From Legionellales bacterium (GTDB lineage Bacteria > Pseudomonadota > Gammaproteobacteria > Berkiellales > Berkiellaceae), in the NCBI GenBank assembly GCA_002708265.1, contig PANA01000005.1:240216-304215 (forward strand): 64,000 nt of DNA, in the 5' to 3' direction. Below are positions 46,132 to 56,135 of the stretch, piece after piece; positions within the stretch are counted from its first letter, which is position 1; each line of letters opens with the position of its first letter. The position numbers and the translations under genes were made by a program. A model generated the notes under the pieces. It had not been told where the DNA came from. It ran no database searches and saw only the letters and a program-made list of their open reading frames with translations.

Positions 46132-46825
46132 TTCATATGAGCCAGATGCATTATCTGGAAAAGTTGTACTAATTACGGGTGCTGGCAGCGGATTGGGCGC
46201 AGCTTTGGCTGCTGCCTTTTCACAACTTGGTGCCGAGTTAATTCTTCTTGGCCGGGATAAAAAAAAACTTAGCGAAACAAGTGACACAATTGTATCTGCT
46301 GGCGCACCGGCACCTCTTTTGCTTTCATACGACTTTGCACAACTGAACCAAAGCTCGGCTAACAATTTAGCTCATGCTGTTGCTGAGCATGTTGAAAAGA
46401 TAGACATCATTATTCACGCAGCAGCCCATGTTGGTTCTTTAACTCCGATCGGGCATTACCCTGAACAACAATGGCATCGTGTCATGCAGATCAACTGTCA
46501 TGCACCGATGATGTTAACCCAAGCAATATTGCCTCTTCTTAAGCGTCCAGATGAATCGACCTGCTTATTTATTAATGATGAGCACGCAATACATGCTCAT
46601 CCTTACTGGGGAGCTTATGCTGCAGCAAAAATGGCCTTATCAACTGTATTTAAGATGTGGGCAGAAGAATTAGCGGATAATACTGGTATCAACTTTATAG
46701 AGTTCACACCTGGACCTATGCAAACAGCACTAAGAGCCAATGCGTACCCTGGTGATCCCAGTGGAAAAAACCCGCTTCCTGAGGCATATGTATCGGCAAT
46801 TCTAGCTGAAATTCTTCATCGCTGA
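46121..46825 (+). CDS. yciK: YciK-type SDR oxidoreductase
   Basis: The 234-residue short-chain dehydrogenase has VLITGAGSGLGAALA at the start, HAAAHVGSL, and the catalytic YAAAK in GAYAAAKMAL, with the following FTPGPMQT loop. It matches YciK, whose substrate is unknown. The start is a TTG at 46121 with AGGAG nine bases before it. It ends the ubiG operon, as yciK does in Pseudomonas. Confidence 0.9.
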   Translation: MKSNSYEPDALSGKVVLITGAGSGLGAALAAAFSQLGAELILLGRDKKKLSETSDTIVSAGAPAPLLLSYDFAQLNQSSANNLAHAVAEHVEKIDIIIHAAAHVGSLTPIGHYPEQQWHRVMQINCHAPMMLTQAILPLLKRPDESTCLFINDEHAIHAHPYWGAYAAAKMALSTVFKMWAEELADNTGINFIEFTPGPMQTALRANAYPGDPSGKNPLPEAYVSAILAEILHR

Positions 46826-46879
46826 TTGGGTCTGATTGACTATACTGTTGGGTGATTGATTCTTTTAAGGTTGGTTGCT

Positions 46880-47758
46880 ATGACTCTTACTCAACCAAGC
46901 AGTATGCTGTTAGCCCCCTCAGGGACTGTAAGCGTCGAGCGCTTGATGACTGACCTACACTCAACCCTAGAAGTGCACCAACTTCTCGATACGTTACATT
47001 CATATCTTAAGGAACTACTGGAAGTCACCGGCCTAAAATATGAGTGTAACCGATTTGGGGTTCGATACTTAATCGGAGATTTAACTGGGCATACCGTAGA
47101 ACACGTTCTTTCTCTGAATGATTTAAATCTCGGGGCTATTACGTATGTTCGCTCAAATGAGCCTTTTACCGATCAACAGCTAAGGAATATCGAAGTACTC
47201 TCGAACTTATTTCTTCTTCCTCTTAGAAACTGCCTTCGCTATTTTGAAGCCGTTGAAGCTTCTATGACAGATCCTTTAACTCAAATTAATAACCGGGCTG
47301 CTTTCGATCAGATACTCGAAAAAGAGTTAAGTTCAGCGAATCGTTATAATCTCCCTTTATCATTATTGCTAATTGACATTGATGACTTCAAAAAGGTGAA
47401 CGATCAACACGGTCACGCGGTGGGAGATATGGTTCTAAAATCAGTCGCTGAGGCATTAGTTGAAGTCAGCCGCCAATCCGATAGGGTTTTTAGATATGGC
47501 GGTGAAGAGTTTGCTCTCATCATGGGACACACGGGTCAAGATGGTGCGATGGCTTTAGGGCAAAGAATTTGTGATGCGGTAAGCAACTTATCGGTTCTCA
47601 CCTCCGATAAAATCCCTGTCACGGTCACTGTTAGTATCGGCACAAGTTCTAAAGAAAAATCTCCTATAGAAACTGAGCAATTTTTCAAAAAAAGCGACAC
47701 AGCTCTTTATAAAGCAAAAAGCGGTGGCAAAAATCAAGTTCTCTATTGTGACACTTGA
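46880..47758 (+). CDS. Diguanylate cyclase with GAF-like N-terminus
   Basis: The enzyme makes cyclic di-GMP. The 292 residues have an N-terminal half (about residues 20-130) that resembles a GAF-type sensor, then the GGDEF domain beginning DPLTQINNRAAFD and reading RYGGEEFALIM at the active site. An RxxD inhibitory site is present five residues before it (RQSD). The ATG at 46880 follows AAGG; an upstream in-frame start would add eight residues. There is no membrane segment. It overlaps the convergent neighbour by 16 bases at the 3' ends. Confidence 0.9.
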   Translation: MTLTQPSSMLLAPSGTVSVERLMTDLHSTLEVHQLLDTLHSYLKELLEVTGLKYECNRFGVRYLIGDLTGHTVEHVLSLNDLNLGAITYVRSNEPFTDQQLRNIEVLSNLFLLPLRNCLRYFEAVEASMTDPLTQINNRAAFDQILEKELSSANRYNLPLSLLLIDIDDFKKVNDQHGHAVGDMVLKSVAEALVEVSRQSDRVFRYGGEEFALIMGHTGQDGAMALGQRICDAVSNLSVLTSDKIPVTVTVSIGTSSKEKSPIETEQFFKKSDTALYKAKSGGKNQVLYCDT

Positions 47759-49242
47759 ATAAAGATTTTTCCTTTATCCGCGCTAATAAATCCTGGTCTT
47801 TCAACGGATGCTATTACCTTATTGGTTTCAAAAGATAGCGACTTAAAACGCCTGTACCATTTTGAGTCCTTATTAACAGTTAATCCACTTTGACCATCCA
47901 CCGTGATCTCAAGTTGCATTTCACTGAGCGGAATATGATGTTCTTTGGCATTAATGATAGCCACTGGTAAATGATCTATTAAAAACCGTACTGGTTCACC
48001 AGGTAGACGAATCGTGCCATCGAAATCAGGGATCAGAGTAAGTTTTTTTAGGTCCAGCTCAAATGAGGAAATATTTTGCCCAAACAGCATAACGGGACCA
48101 ACCAGCTCTAGTAAAAGTCCATCATCATATTTTTCATATTCCCGAATCATGCTGTCCACTTTTTGATCGTAATCTGCTATTTCATCATCTGCTCTTGCGA
48201 CCATGGCATCAAATAAAGAACCTGACATAAATGAATTTGCTCTATCTATAAGTTCTTCATTAGAAACATTTAAACTGGAAATTAGAATATCTTCGAGTGG
48301 CATCTTCCCAACTAGCTTCTGCCAGTCCGGTATTTTTGTGGTATCAAGCGCAAAAGCAAGCGTTTGACCAATACTTAGTTGTCGACCATAGTTAAGCCAA
48401 TTCACAATATTGTCTGTGACATTATAAGTTGTCAGCGACCGAACAATGAGATCTTTGAGAATCAAGCCTGGGAAAAACCTCAGCGCTGCCTTTGAGGCAA
48501 CATACTCCCCAACCCCATCGATGTTACCAATTTGCATTCTCAGCATTTCTTCTTCGCTGAGAATATGAGTCATATCTTTATAAAGAGCCAAGTAGTTTAA
48601 TAAGTGATTGATATCAAGGGTATGAACATAATTGGTGAGCTGATCACGTGCCAACGCCATTGACGCCATTCTCTTTGCACGGAGCAGCCGTGTTGAAAAC
48701 AAATCAACGATGTTATCTCCACCCATTATCCAAAACTGTTGCAGATTTTCACTTTCAACCCGAGCATAAAACTTAAAGCGCTGACTTATCAAGTTTGCTA
48801 AAGCATTCAGTCGTTCCCGATCGTTAAAAGATTCATCTGACAAGTGAAGGATTGGGACGATAGTTCCATCGCTGAGCCTCAATACGCGAACATCGCGTAC
48901 TTTATCTTGTTTCCCAGCGACATTTATTTGCGTCATATAGATGGGAAAGCTTAGACCCTCAGCATTTATTTTTTTCCACCCTTCTAAGGCTTCGATATTA
49001 ATTCCGAACCAGTCACCGTCATCCATTGCAACAATCAAAGGGGATTCAATAGGATTAAAACCTGACCATATCTCAGTTGGATCAGATACTGCCTGGAAAC
49101 CTTTTAGCATTGTTTCAATAAAATGAATCTTTTGGTCTAAGAGTAATTGCTCTTCTGTCCTTTCTACAGCAAAAGCTGTCCCCACCAATATAATCCATGT
49201 AAAAAGAAGTCTTATCATTAAACCAGATGGGGTCTTGAGCAT
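47743..49242 (-). CDS. Exported hypothetical protein, 499 aa
   Basis: I do not recognise this protein. The ATG at 49242 gives a signal peptide (residues 8-24, LMIRLLFTWIILVGTAFA) and a GGAG site seven bases upstream; a longer reading would overlap rluB and delay the signal. The mature part is long, mostly helical-looking in the middle, with beta-like C-terminal 150 residues (DFDGTIRLPGEPVRFLIDH; LEITVDGQSGLTVN). No lipobox or membrane span is seen. It follows rluB on the same strand with a gap of 13 bases, so the two are probably cotranscribed. A periplasmic role, perhaps in envelope work, is inference. Confidence 0.8.
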   Translation of the reverse strand: MLKTPSGLMIRLLFTWIILVGTAFAVERTEEQLLLDQKIHFIETMLKGFQAVSDPTEIWSGFNPIESPLIVAMDDGDWFGINIEALEGWKKINAEGLSFPIYMTQINVAGKQDKVRDVRVLRLSDGTIVPILHLSDESFNDRERLNALANLISQRFKFYARVESENLQQFWIMGGDNIVDLFSTRLLRAKRMASMALARDQLTNYVHTLDINHLLNYLALYKDMTHILSEEEMLRMQIGNIDGVGEYVASKAALRFFPGLILKDLIVRSLTTYNVTDNIVNWLNYGRQLSIGQTLAFALDTTKIPDWQKLVGKMPLEDILISSLNVSNEELIDRANSFMSGSLFDAMVARADDEIADYDQKVDSMIREYEKYDDGLLLELVGPVMLFGQNISSFELDLKKLTLIPDFDGTIRLPGEPVRFLIDHLPVAIINAKEHHIPLSEMQLEITVDGQSGLTVNKDSKWYRRFKSLSFETNKVIASVERPGFISADKGKIFIQVSQ

Positions 49243-49255
49243 TTCAGTTCTCCAC

Positions 49256-49966
49256 TTATCGGGGCTGATGTTTTTTCTCAGGCACTTGTACTGTTTGTCC
49301 AACAGGCAAGCTTTTAGGTAAGGATAAATGACCAAAGCGGATTCTTTTCAACTGACTAACTTTAAGGTCGCAAGCTTCCATTAACCGTCGAACCTCTCTA
49401 TTGCGGCCTTCCGTTATCACCAGTCGTAACCACTGGTTTTGTTTTGTCTGATCTTCCCTGAGCTTTTCAGCAATTTTACATTGAGCAAAACCATCATCTA
49501 GCATCACTCCTTTCTCTAGCCGAGCAAGAATGTCAGGCGTAATTTGCCCTCTGACACGTACTAAGTATTCTCTCTCAATATTGGCACTGGGGTGCATCCA
49601 CTGGTTTGCAAGCTCACCATTATTAGTAAACAGTAAGAGTCCTTGCGTATTGAAGTCTAGCCGCCCGATGCTGATCCAACGTCCCTGAGGAGGCTCAGGT
49701 AAGGCCTCATAAACGGTTGGGCGGTCTTGTGGATCATCATGAGTGCATATCTGCCCTTCGGGCTTATGATACATTAGGAGAACAGTTTCGACCGCATCTA
49801 AGGCAATTTGCCTTCCATCAACCAAAATTTTGTCTGAAATAGAGGCTCTATCGCCAATGTTAGCTAACTTTCCGTTGATTGTGATTCGACCAGCTGATAT
49901 CATTTCTTCAACCTTACGTCGAGAAGCAATGCCGTGATTAGCCAACAATTTCTGAATCTTATCCAA
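49256..49966 (-). CDS. rluB: Ribosomal large subunit pseudouridine synthase B
   Basis: RluB modifies 23S rRNA at position 2605 (E. coli numbering). The 236 residues have an S4 domain at the start (KIQKLLANHGIASRRKVEEMI), the catalytic Asp in GRLDFNTQGLLLFT, and TEGRNREVRRLMEA. It is usually the last gene after scpB; here a gene on the opposite strand separates them. Confidence 0.94.
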   Translation of the reverse strand: MDKIQKLLANHGIASRRKVEEMISAGRITINGKLANIGDRASISDKILVDGRQIALDAVETVLLMYHKPEGQICTHDDPQDRPTVYEALPEPPQGRWISIGRLDFNTQGLLLFTNNGELANQWMHPSANIEREYLVRVRGQITPDILARLEKGVMLDDGFAQCKIAEKLREDQTKQNQWLRLVITEGRNREVRRLMEACDLKVSQLKRIRFGHLSLPKSLPVGQTVQVPEKKHQPR

Positions 49967-50566
49967 GCTCGTAAACCTCTTTTATTACCGGTTGTTGCCA
50001 CCTTTTATGACACGCGCCAACGTCATCTGCTTAGGGCTGCATATCTTGCCATTCTTGCTCAAGATAACCCTCTATTTCCTTATGATGTTTTACCTCACCA
50101 GCAGCAGCTAAACAAACTTTTAGAAACTGATGCCATGCTAACATGCCAAATTAATGCACTACAGCTGGAAATTGAGTGGCTTAATACCTTAGATACTAAC
50201 CCATCAGTTCAAGGTAACGCTCAAGACCTCGCAAAAGAATTCAAAACGCTTGTGACGATTTGCCAAAGCATTCAAACACCCTACGCTGCCCAAATCACCC
50301 AGCTAAAAGACCGATTGGCTCAAAAAAAACAAATGCCTCTCAAACACCTTAGAAGAAGTGAAGAGTTATTTGACGCAGCGAGAAAGCATTTTAGCGCTTT
50401 GGAACAGAACAGAGCTCTTGAACATCGGGAGCGTTTATTAAATATCGCGACAGATCTGAAGCATTACACGCCTCAGAGCATTGCGGCGAAAAATATTGAG
50501 TCTGAACGTAAATCTGAACAAACAGATCTCAAAAAAAGCCCTACGACATTAGTTCGTCGAAAATAA
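49934..50566 (+). CDS. Hypothetical alpha-helical protein, 210 aa
   Basis: I do not recognise this protein. It is rich in Leu, Gln, Ala, Glu and Arg, predicted all-helical with a coiled-coil stretch around residues 100-160, no signal peptide and no membrane span. It lies on the plus strand between rluB and scpB, both on the minus strand, where the usual order has no gap. The GTG start has only GAGAAG upstream and overlaps the rluB start by 33 bases, so a later start is possible. The opposite strand has no long frame here, which supports it as a real gene. Confidence 0.6.
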   Translation: MISQQFLNLIQARKPLLLPVVATFYDTRQRHLLRAAYLAILAQDNPLFPYDVLPHQQQLNKLLETDAMLTCQINALQLEIEWLNTLDTNPSVQGNAQDLAKEFKTLVTICQSIQTPYAAQITQLKDRLAQKKQMPLKHLRRSEELFDAARKHFSALEQNRALEHRERLLNIATDLKHYTPQSIAAKNIESERKSEQTDLKKSPTTLVRRK

Positions 50567-50572
50567 GGTCAT

Positions 50573-51343
50573 TTAGGAATTACTTTCAACGTCTTCTGAA
50601 GGTTCACGGTTAGAAATAACCACTTCAGAAAAATCTGCGAACCGTTCTTCAGAAGTATCTGAAACTTCTTCTGACTCATCTAATAGGGTGCTGTTCTCTT
50701 CCAGTTCAGCTTCGGACGCTTCCGTTTCAACATCTACATCTGTTTCAACTTCATCTTCCACCTGAGATTCTACAGCATCATCTGTACTAACGGTCTTCTC
50801 TTCTACACTTGAAGTAATTTTATCCAAATCAACAATTTGGCTTAAGGGTGGCAGCTCATCTAAACTTTTTAAATTGAAGTGATCAAGAAACTGTTTTGTT
50901 GTTGCAAATAACGCAGGTTTACCAGGCACATCTTTATGACCAACTATGCGTATCCACTCATGCTCAAGTAAGGTCTTAACAATATTTGTACTGACAACAA
51001 CGCCTCTGACCTCTTCCACTTCAGCTCGAGTAATGGGTTGCCGATAGGCAATCAACGCAAGTGTTTCTAATAGCGCTCGAGAGTACCGTGCTGGCTTTTC
51101 TTCAAACAGCACTCTCAGCTCAGGTGCCACATCAGCGCTCACCTGAAATCGATATCCACTAGAAACTTGTTTCAGGTTAATGCCACGTTCTGCATAATCT
51201 GACTCAATGCTTTGTAATGCGGCTTCTATTTCGCCTGCTTCAGGGCAAGCATCTTCAGGAAACAATTTTAATAGCGCCTTGATCGTTAAAGGCTTAGGGG
51301 CAGCAAAAAGAGCCGCCTCAATTATACGTTCCAGTTGACTCAT
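50573..51343 (-). CDS. scpB: Segregation and condensation protein B
   Basis: ScpB joins ScpA and SMC in chromosome compaction. The 256 residues have two winged-helix domains (RALLETLALIAYRQPITRAE is typical) in the first 175 residues. The last 75 residues are almost only Glu, Asp, Ser, Thr and Val, an acidic tail. It overlaps the scpA end by 26 bases. Confidence 0.95.
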   Translation of the reverse strand: MSQLERIIEAALFAAPKPLTIKALLKLFPEDACPEAGEIEAALQSIESDYAERGINLKQVSSGYRFQVSADVAPELRVLFEEKPARYSRALLETLALIAYRQPITRAEVEEVRGVVVSTNIVKTLLEHEWIRIVGHKDVPGKPALFATTKQFLDHFNLKSLDELPPLSQIVDLDKITSSVEEKTVSTDDAVESQVEDEVETDVDVETEASEAELEENSTLLDESEEVSDTSEERFADFSEVVISNREPSEDVESNS

Positions 51344-52163
51344 CGTCTTCTTCCTCTACTTGCACAGCTTTAACGTAGATTGGCCCAAAAGCTTCAGTTT
51401 GAACCACATCAATCAATGACTCTTTAAGTAATTCAAGCAAAGCCATGAAGGATACAACCACCCCCAATCGACCTTCTTGCTCACTAAAAAATGCCCCAAA
51501 AGCTACAAACTTTAAGTGATTTACTTTCTCGAGTACTTGAGCCATTCGCTCTCTTAGCGACAGCGTTTCTTTTTGAATGTCATGGGTCGCATTCAAATCA
51601 ATGCGCATTAATACCTCTCTAAAGGCATTCATTAGCTCAGACATTTCAATCCCTGGACGAGGCGCCTCTGGCATTTGAGGGGGCAACACCATTCCTAGGA
51701 ATGTATCTTTCCCTACCTGTGGCAGTGACTCAATATCGCCAGCTGCTTTTTTGAAACGCTCGTATTCTTGTAAGCGTCGAACCAATTCAGCTCTAGGATC
51801 TTCATACTCTTCTTCCTCTTCTTCATTAGAGCGAGGAAGCAACATACGAGATTTGATTTCGGCTAATGCTGCCGCCATCACCAAATAATCGGCTGCTAAA
51901 TCTAAACGAACCTGCTTCATAATCTCAACGTACTGCATATACTGATGCGTAATCTGAGCAATAGGAATATCCAGAATATCTAGGTTTTGCTTTTTAATCA
52001 GATATAGCAGTAAATCTAGCGGGCCCTGGAACAGCTCTAAAAATACCTCTAGTGCCTCAGGGGGAATATATAAATCCGCTGGCAACTGCTCAAGCGGCTG
52101 ACCAGCCACTTTGATAGCGGAATCTTCATGCGTCTCAAGCACTGCTGCCGTAGCGGTTTCCAT
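51318..52163 (-). CDS. scpA: Segregation and condensation protein A
   Basis: ScpA is the kleisin that bridges SMC heads. The 281 residues have the N-terminal FQGPLDLLLYLIKKQNLDI, MAAALAEIKSRMLLP, and the C-terminal winged helix. The start overlaps the trpS stop by one base; trpS-scpA-scpB forms one operon. Confidence 0.95.
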   Translation of the reverse strand: METATAAVLETHEDSAIKVAGQPLEQLPADLYIPPEALEVFLELFQGPLDLLLYLIKKQNLDILDIPIAQITHQYMQYVEIMKQVRLDLAADYLVMAAALAEIKSRMLLPRSNEEEEEEYEDPRAELVRRLQEYERFKKAAGDIESLPQVGKDTFLGMVLPPQMPEAPRPGIEMSELMNAFREVLMRIDLNATHDIQKETLSLRERMAQVLEKVNHLKFVAFGAFFSEQEGRLGVVVSFMALLELLKESLIDVVQTEAFGPIYVKAVQVEEEDDESTGTYN

Positions 52164-53371
52164 TATAATCCCATTACCTCTCTAACTTCTTCCATGGTTT
52201 CACGAGCCACTTCCCTGGCCTGCTCCGCCCCTTCTCGTAAAATTTCTTTTACAAGGCGAGGATTTTCTTCAAATTCTTTCGCTCGCTCTAATATCGGTGC
52301 CTGCTCTTCTATCACCCGATCTGAAACTCGCTTTTTACACTCAATGCACCCAATCTTGGCTGAACGACACCCTTCTTGTACCCACTCCTGAGTCCTGTCG
52401 TCAGAAAAGACTTTGTGCCATGACCATACTGGACAAACATCTGGATTACCTGGGTCCGTTCGCCTAACTCGAGCTGGATCCGTTGGCATCACCTTTATCT
52501 TTTGCTCAACAGCTTCAGGTTTCTCTCTTAATGCAATCGTGTTGTTATAGGACTTAGACATTTTCTGCCCATCCAAGCCAACAAACTTAGAAACTGGGGT
52601 TAATAATGCTTGAGGCTCAGGTAATATAATGCGCCCACCACCCTCTAGTAATCCAACTAACCTTTCTCTATCTTGCTGAGATAAATGACCTTGAGCGCTA
52701 ATAAGGGCTTTTCCGGTATCTAAAGCCTCAATATCTCCGGTCTCTTGATATGATTTTAGCAACCGACGAAAAACTTTGGCGTTTTTTTTGCCCAGGTTAT
52801 CCATTGCGGCTTCAGCTTTTTCAGTAAAATCAGGCTCTCGACCATAGATATAGTTAAATCGGCGGGCAACTTCACGACTTAACTCTAAATGAGAGACCTG
52901 ATCTTCACCAACTGGTACTAAACCAGCCTTGTAAACCAAGACATCAGCCGTTTGTAATAAGGGATACCCTAGGAACCCATAATTGCTCAAATCTTTGTCT
53001 TTAAGCTTCTCTTGCTGGTCTTTATAGGTAGGAACGCGCTCTAACCACCCTAGCGGGGTAATCATAGACAAAAGTAGATGCAGCTCAGCATGCTCAGGTA
53101 CTTTGGACTGAACAAACAACCGACAGGAACCTGGGTTGACGCCAGCTGCTAACCAGTCTGTCACCATCTGAATGGTATGCTCCTGAATTTGCTCACTTTC
53201 TTGATAGTGAGTCGTTAAAGCATGCCAATCAGCAGCAAAAAAGAAGCACTCATACTCATGCTGCAGCTTTGTCCAATTCTTCAATACACCATGGTAATGC
53301 CCTAGATGTAATGGTCCTGTTGTTCTCATGCCTGAGACGACTCGTCGGTTATCCTGAGATATACTCTCCAC
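52163..53371 (-). CDS. trpS: Tryptophanyl-tRNA synthetase
   Basis: TrpRS charges tRNA-Trp. The 402 residues are longer than the 334 of E. coli because of inserts and a C-terminal extension, as in pseudomonad forms. The HIGH motif reads GPLHLGHYHG and the KMSKS loop is GQKMSKSYNN. The start is a GTG at 53371 giving the conserved RRVVSGMRTTG; the binding site before it is weak. Confidence 0.96.
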   Translation of the reverse strand: MESISQDNRRVVSGMRTTGPLHLGHYHGVLKNWTKLQHEYECFFFAADWHALTTHYQESEQIQEHTIQMVTDWLAAGVNPGSCRLFVQSKVPEHAELHLLLSMITPLGWLERVPTYKDQQEKLKDKDLSNYGFLGYPLLQTADVLVYKAGLVPVGEDQVSHLELSREVARRFNYIYGREPDFTEKAEAAMDNLGKKNAKVFRRLLKSYQETGDIEALDTGKALISAQGHLSQQDRERLVGLLEGGGRIILPEPQALLTPVSKFVGLDGQKMSKSYNNTIALREKPEAVEQKIKVMPTDPARVRRTDPGNPDVCPVWSWHKVFSDDRTQEWVQEGCRSAKIGCIECKKRVSDRVIEEQAPILERAKEFEENPRLVKEILREGAEQAREVARETMEEVREVMGL

Positions 53372-53490
53372 TTTTCTTACAAAACCCTATAGACTTGTTA
53401 AACTTGTCATTATACGGTCAGTTGGGAGTTTCTCCCATACCCGCATACACTCTCAATCATTAATTTAAACATCTAACTTTGGGAATCGAC

Positions 53491-54021
53491 ATGAAGTTTA
53501 TATTCGAGACCATACCACTACTGCTGTTTTTTATATGTTTTAAAGTTTATGACATTTATATTGCTACGGGTGTTGCGATAGGAGCCACGGCATTGGGGGT
53601 ACTGTTAACGTGGGTATATTATCGGCGGGTAGAGCCAATGCAGTTAATCACTCTGGCTATCCTGACATTCCTTGGTGGCGCAACCATACTATTAAAAGAT
53701 GAGACCTTTATAAAGTACAAGCCCTCGGTGGTTTATTGGATAATGGCGATTGTCTTTGCAATTAGTCAGCTGTTAAAAAAGCCTTTAATCCAGCACGCGC
53801 TACAAAACAGTGTCACTTTACCAGTATGGGCTTGGCGGCGCCTAAATCATTCATGGGTTCTATTTTTCATATTAATGGGCGGACTAAATCTCTTTGTAGC
53901 CCATCATTATGATACTGCTACCTGGGTGAATTTTAAGGTATTCGGGGGCTTAGGCCTGACCTTTTTGTTTATCGTTGGCCAGGCTATCTTTTTATCCCGG
54001 CAGGACGAGACCACCCAATAG
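53491..54021 (+). CDS. yciB: Septation protein A / inner membrane protein YciB
   Basis: YciB (IspZ) is an inner-membrane protein linked to cell division and envelope integrity. The 176 residues start MKFIFETIPLLLFFICFKVYD and have five or six membrane helices. The ATG at 53491 is chosen because GGGA lies six bases before it; an upstream TTG would begin inside that site. It stands divergent from trpS. Confidence 0.93.
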   Translation: MKFIFETIPLLLFFICFKVYDIYIATGVAIGATALGVLLTWVYYRRVEPMQLITLAILTFLGGATILLKDETFIKYKPSVVYWIMAIVFAISQLLKKPLIQHALQNSVTLPVWAWRRLNHSWVLFFILMGGLNLFVAHHYDTATWVNFKVFGGLGLTFLFIVGQAIFLSRQDETTQ

Positions 54022-54040
54022 ACCGTAGTTTTATGGATAC

Positions 54041-54069
54041 AAAAAAGCCCAGCAATTGCTGGGCTTTTT
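54041..54069. terminator. Bidirectional rho-independent terminator
   Basis: AGCCCAGC-AATT-GCTGGGCT is flanked by an A run and a T run, so it ends both yciB and the sucD transcript. Confidence 0.93.
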
Positions 54070-54082
54070 ATTAGAGACTTCG

Positions 54083-54949
54083 TTATAGAAGTTCTTTTAG
54101 AACGCTACCAAGATCGGCAGGTGAACGAGTGGTTCGCACACCAGCAGCTTCCAATGCAGCAAACTTTTCAGCCGCTGTACCTTTACCACCGGCGATAATC
54201 GCACCAGCGTGCCCCATCCGTTTTCCGGGAGGCGCTGTAACACCAGCAATGTAAGAAACGACAGGCTTAGTCACGAAGTCTTTGATGTATGCAGCTGCTT
54301 CTTCTTCAGCTGAACCACCGATTTCACCGACCATGATAATCGCTTCAGTTTGCTCGTCGTTCTGGAATAGTTCTAAAGCATCAATAAAGCTGGTTCCTGG
54401 AATTGGGTCACCACCGATACCGATACAAGTACTTTGACCTAAACCAAGATCGGTTGTTTGCTTAACCGCTTCATAAGTTAGTGTACCTGAACGGGAAACG
54501 ATACCGACTTTACCGGGTAAGTGAATAGAACCTGGCATAATACCAATTTTGCACTCACCTGGGGTAATGATACCTGGGCAGTTTGGTCCGATTAAACGGG
54601 TATCTGTGGTTTTTAAGACTTCAGCAACGTGAAGCATATCAAGCGCTGGAACCCCTTCAGTAATACAAACAACCAGTTCGATACCTGCTTCAACGGCTTC
54701 TAAAATTGAGTCTTTACAGAATGCTGCTGGTACGTAAATCACACTGGCAGTAGCACCGGTTTGTTCAACCGCTTCTCTAACCGTGTTAAATACTGGCAAT
54801 CCTAAATGCTTAGTGCCACCTTTGCCAGGTGTTACACCACCCACCATTTGTGTGCCGTACTCAATTGCTTGTTCAGAGTGAAATGTCCCTTGTTTACCAG
54901 TGAAACCTTGGCAAATCACTTTAGTAGATTTGTTAATTAATACACTCAT
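54083..54949 (-). CDS. sucD: Succinyl-CoA synthetase alpha subunit
   Basis: SucD carries the phospho-His and CoA site of succinyl-CoA synthetase. The 288 residues have [15 protein letters not shown] at the start and the phosphorylated His in [11 protein letters not shown]. The start overlaps the sucC stop by one base. Confidence 0.97.
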   Translation of the reverse strand: MSVLINKSTKVICQGFTGKQGTFHSEQAIEYGTQMVGGVTPGKGGTKHLGLPVFNTVREAVEQTGATASVIYVPAAFCKDSILEAVEAGIELVVCITEGVPALDMLHVAEVLKTTDTRLIGPNCPGIITPGECKIGIMPGSIHLPGKVGIVSRSGTLTYEAVKQTTDLGLGQSTCIGIGGDPIPGTSFIDALELFQNDEQTEAIIMVGEIGGSAEEEAAAYIKDFVTKPVVSYIAGVTAPPGKRMGHAGAIIAGGKGTAAEKFAALEAAGVRTTRSPADLGSVLKELL

Positions 54950-56115
54950 TATGCGGCCTCCACAGCTTTAACTACAGCTTGCGCTGCTTCGGTAAGCCCA
55001 CTGGCCCCGATGATGTTCAATCCACTATCATTTAGTAGCTGACGTGCTTTTTCGGCATTATTACCCTCTAATCGAACAACGACAGGTACTTTAATTCCAA
55101 CCTGTTTAACAGCGTTGATAATACCGTTCGCAATATCATCACATCGCACGATACCACCGAAGATGTTGACTAAAACACCTTTAACATTGTCATCAGATAA
55201 AATGATCTTGAAAGCTTCTGTAACACGCTCTTCAGTCGCACCACCACCAACGTCAAGGAAGTTAGCAGGGTCACCACCATGAAGTTTAATTAGGTCCATT
55301 GTTGCCATTGCAAGACCGGCACCGTTAACCATACAACCGATGTTACCATCTAGTGCAATGTAGTTAAGTTCCCATTCTTTGGCTCGGTTTTCACGATCAT
55401 CTTCTTGAGTAGTGTCACGCATTTTCCAAATATCAGGCTGGCGATAAAGCGCATTTTCATCAACGTTAATTTTACCATCTAGGCATAATAGGTTACCTTC
55501 TTTGGTAATCACTAATGGGTTGATTTCAAGCAAGCTTAAATCACAATCCATAAACATTTTACCAATACCGGTAGTGATTTGAGTGAACTGCTTAAGTTGA
55601 TCTTTGTTCAATCCAAGTTGGAAGCCAACGTCACGGCACTGGTAAGGCATTACACCAACCATTGGATCAACTTCGATTTTAAGAATTTTTTCAGGGGTCT
55701 CTTCAGCCACTTTCTCGATTTCAACACCACCTTCAGTAGAGGCCATGATAATAACGCGTTGGCTAGCGCGGTCTAGAACAGCACCAAGGTAAAGTTCTTT
55801 ATCAATATTGCAAAGACCTTCAATTAATAATTCATTAACTGGTTGGCCATTTGCGTCCGTTTGGTAAGTAACCAAACGTGTGTGAAGCATACCGCGAGCC
55901 GCTTCTTTAAGCTCGTCAAGACCGCTAACAAGTTTTACACCACCTGCTTTACCACGGCCTCCAGCGTGAACCTGAGCTTTAACTACCCATCGATCTCCGC
56001 CTAATTCTTTAGCTGCCTCAACAGCCTCTTCAACACTTCTAACCGGTTTTCCAGCCGGTACTGGCAACCCAAATGACGCAAATAGAGATTTGGCTTGGTA
56101 TTCATGCAAATTCAT
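54949..56115 (-). CDS. sucC: Succinyl-CoA synthetase beta subunit
   Basis: SucC has the ATP-grasp nucleotide and succinate sites. The 388 residues begin [20 protein letters not shown] and include [16 protein letters not shown] and [17 protein letters not shown]. It is the third of four suc genes. Confidence 0.97.
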   Translation of the reverse strand: MNLHEYQAKSLFASFGLPVPAGKPVRSVEEAVEAAKELGGDRWVVKAQVHAGGRGKAGGVKLVSGLDELKEAARGMLHTRLVTYQTDANGQPVNELLIEGLCNIDKELYLGAVLDRASQRVIIMASTEGGVEIEKVAEETPEKILKIEVDPMVGVMPYQCRDVGFQLGLNKDQLKQFTQITTGIGKMFMDCDLSLLEINPLVITKEGNLLCLDGKINVDENALYRQPDIWKMRDTTQEDDRENRAKEWELNYIALDGNIGCMVNGAGLAMATMDLIKLHGGDPANFLDVGGGATEERVTEAFKIILSDDNVKGVLVNIFGGIVRCDDIANGIINAVKQVGIKVPVVVRLEGNNAEKARQLLNDSGLNIIGASGLTEAAQAVVKAVEAA

Positions 56116-56135
56116 GGCATCGCCTCTTACATTAA

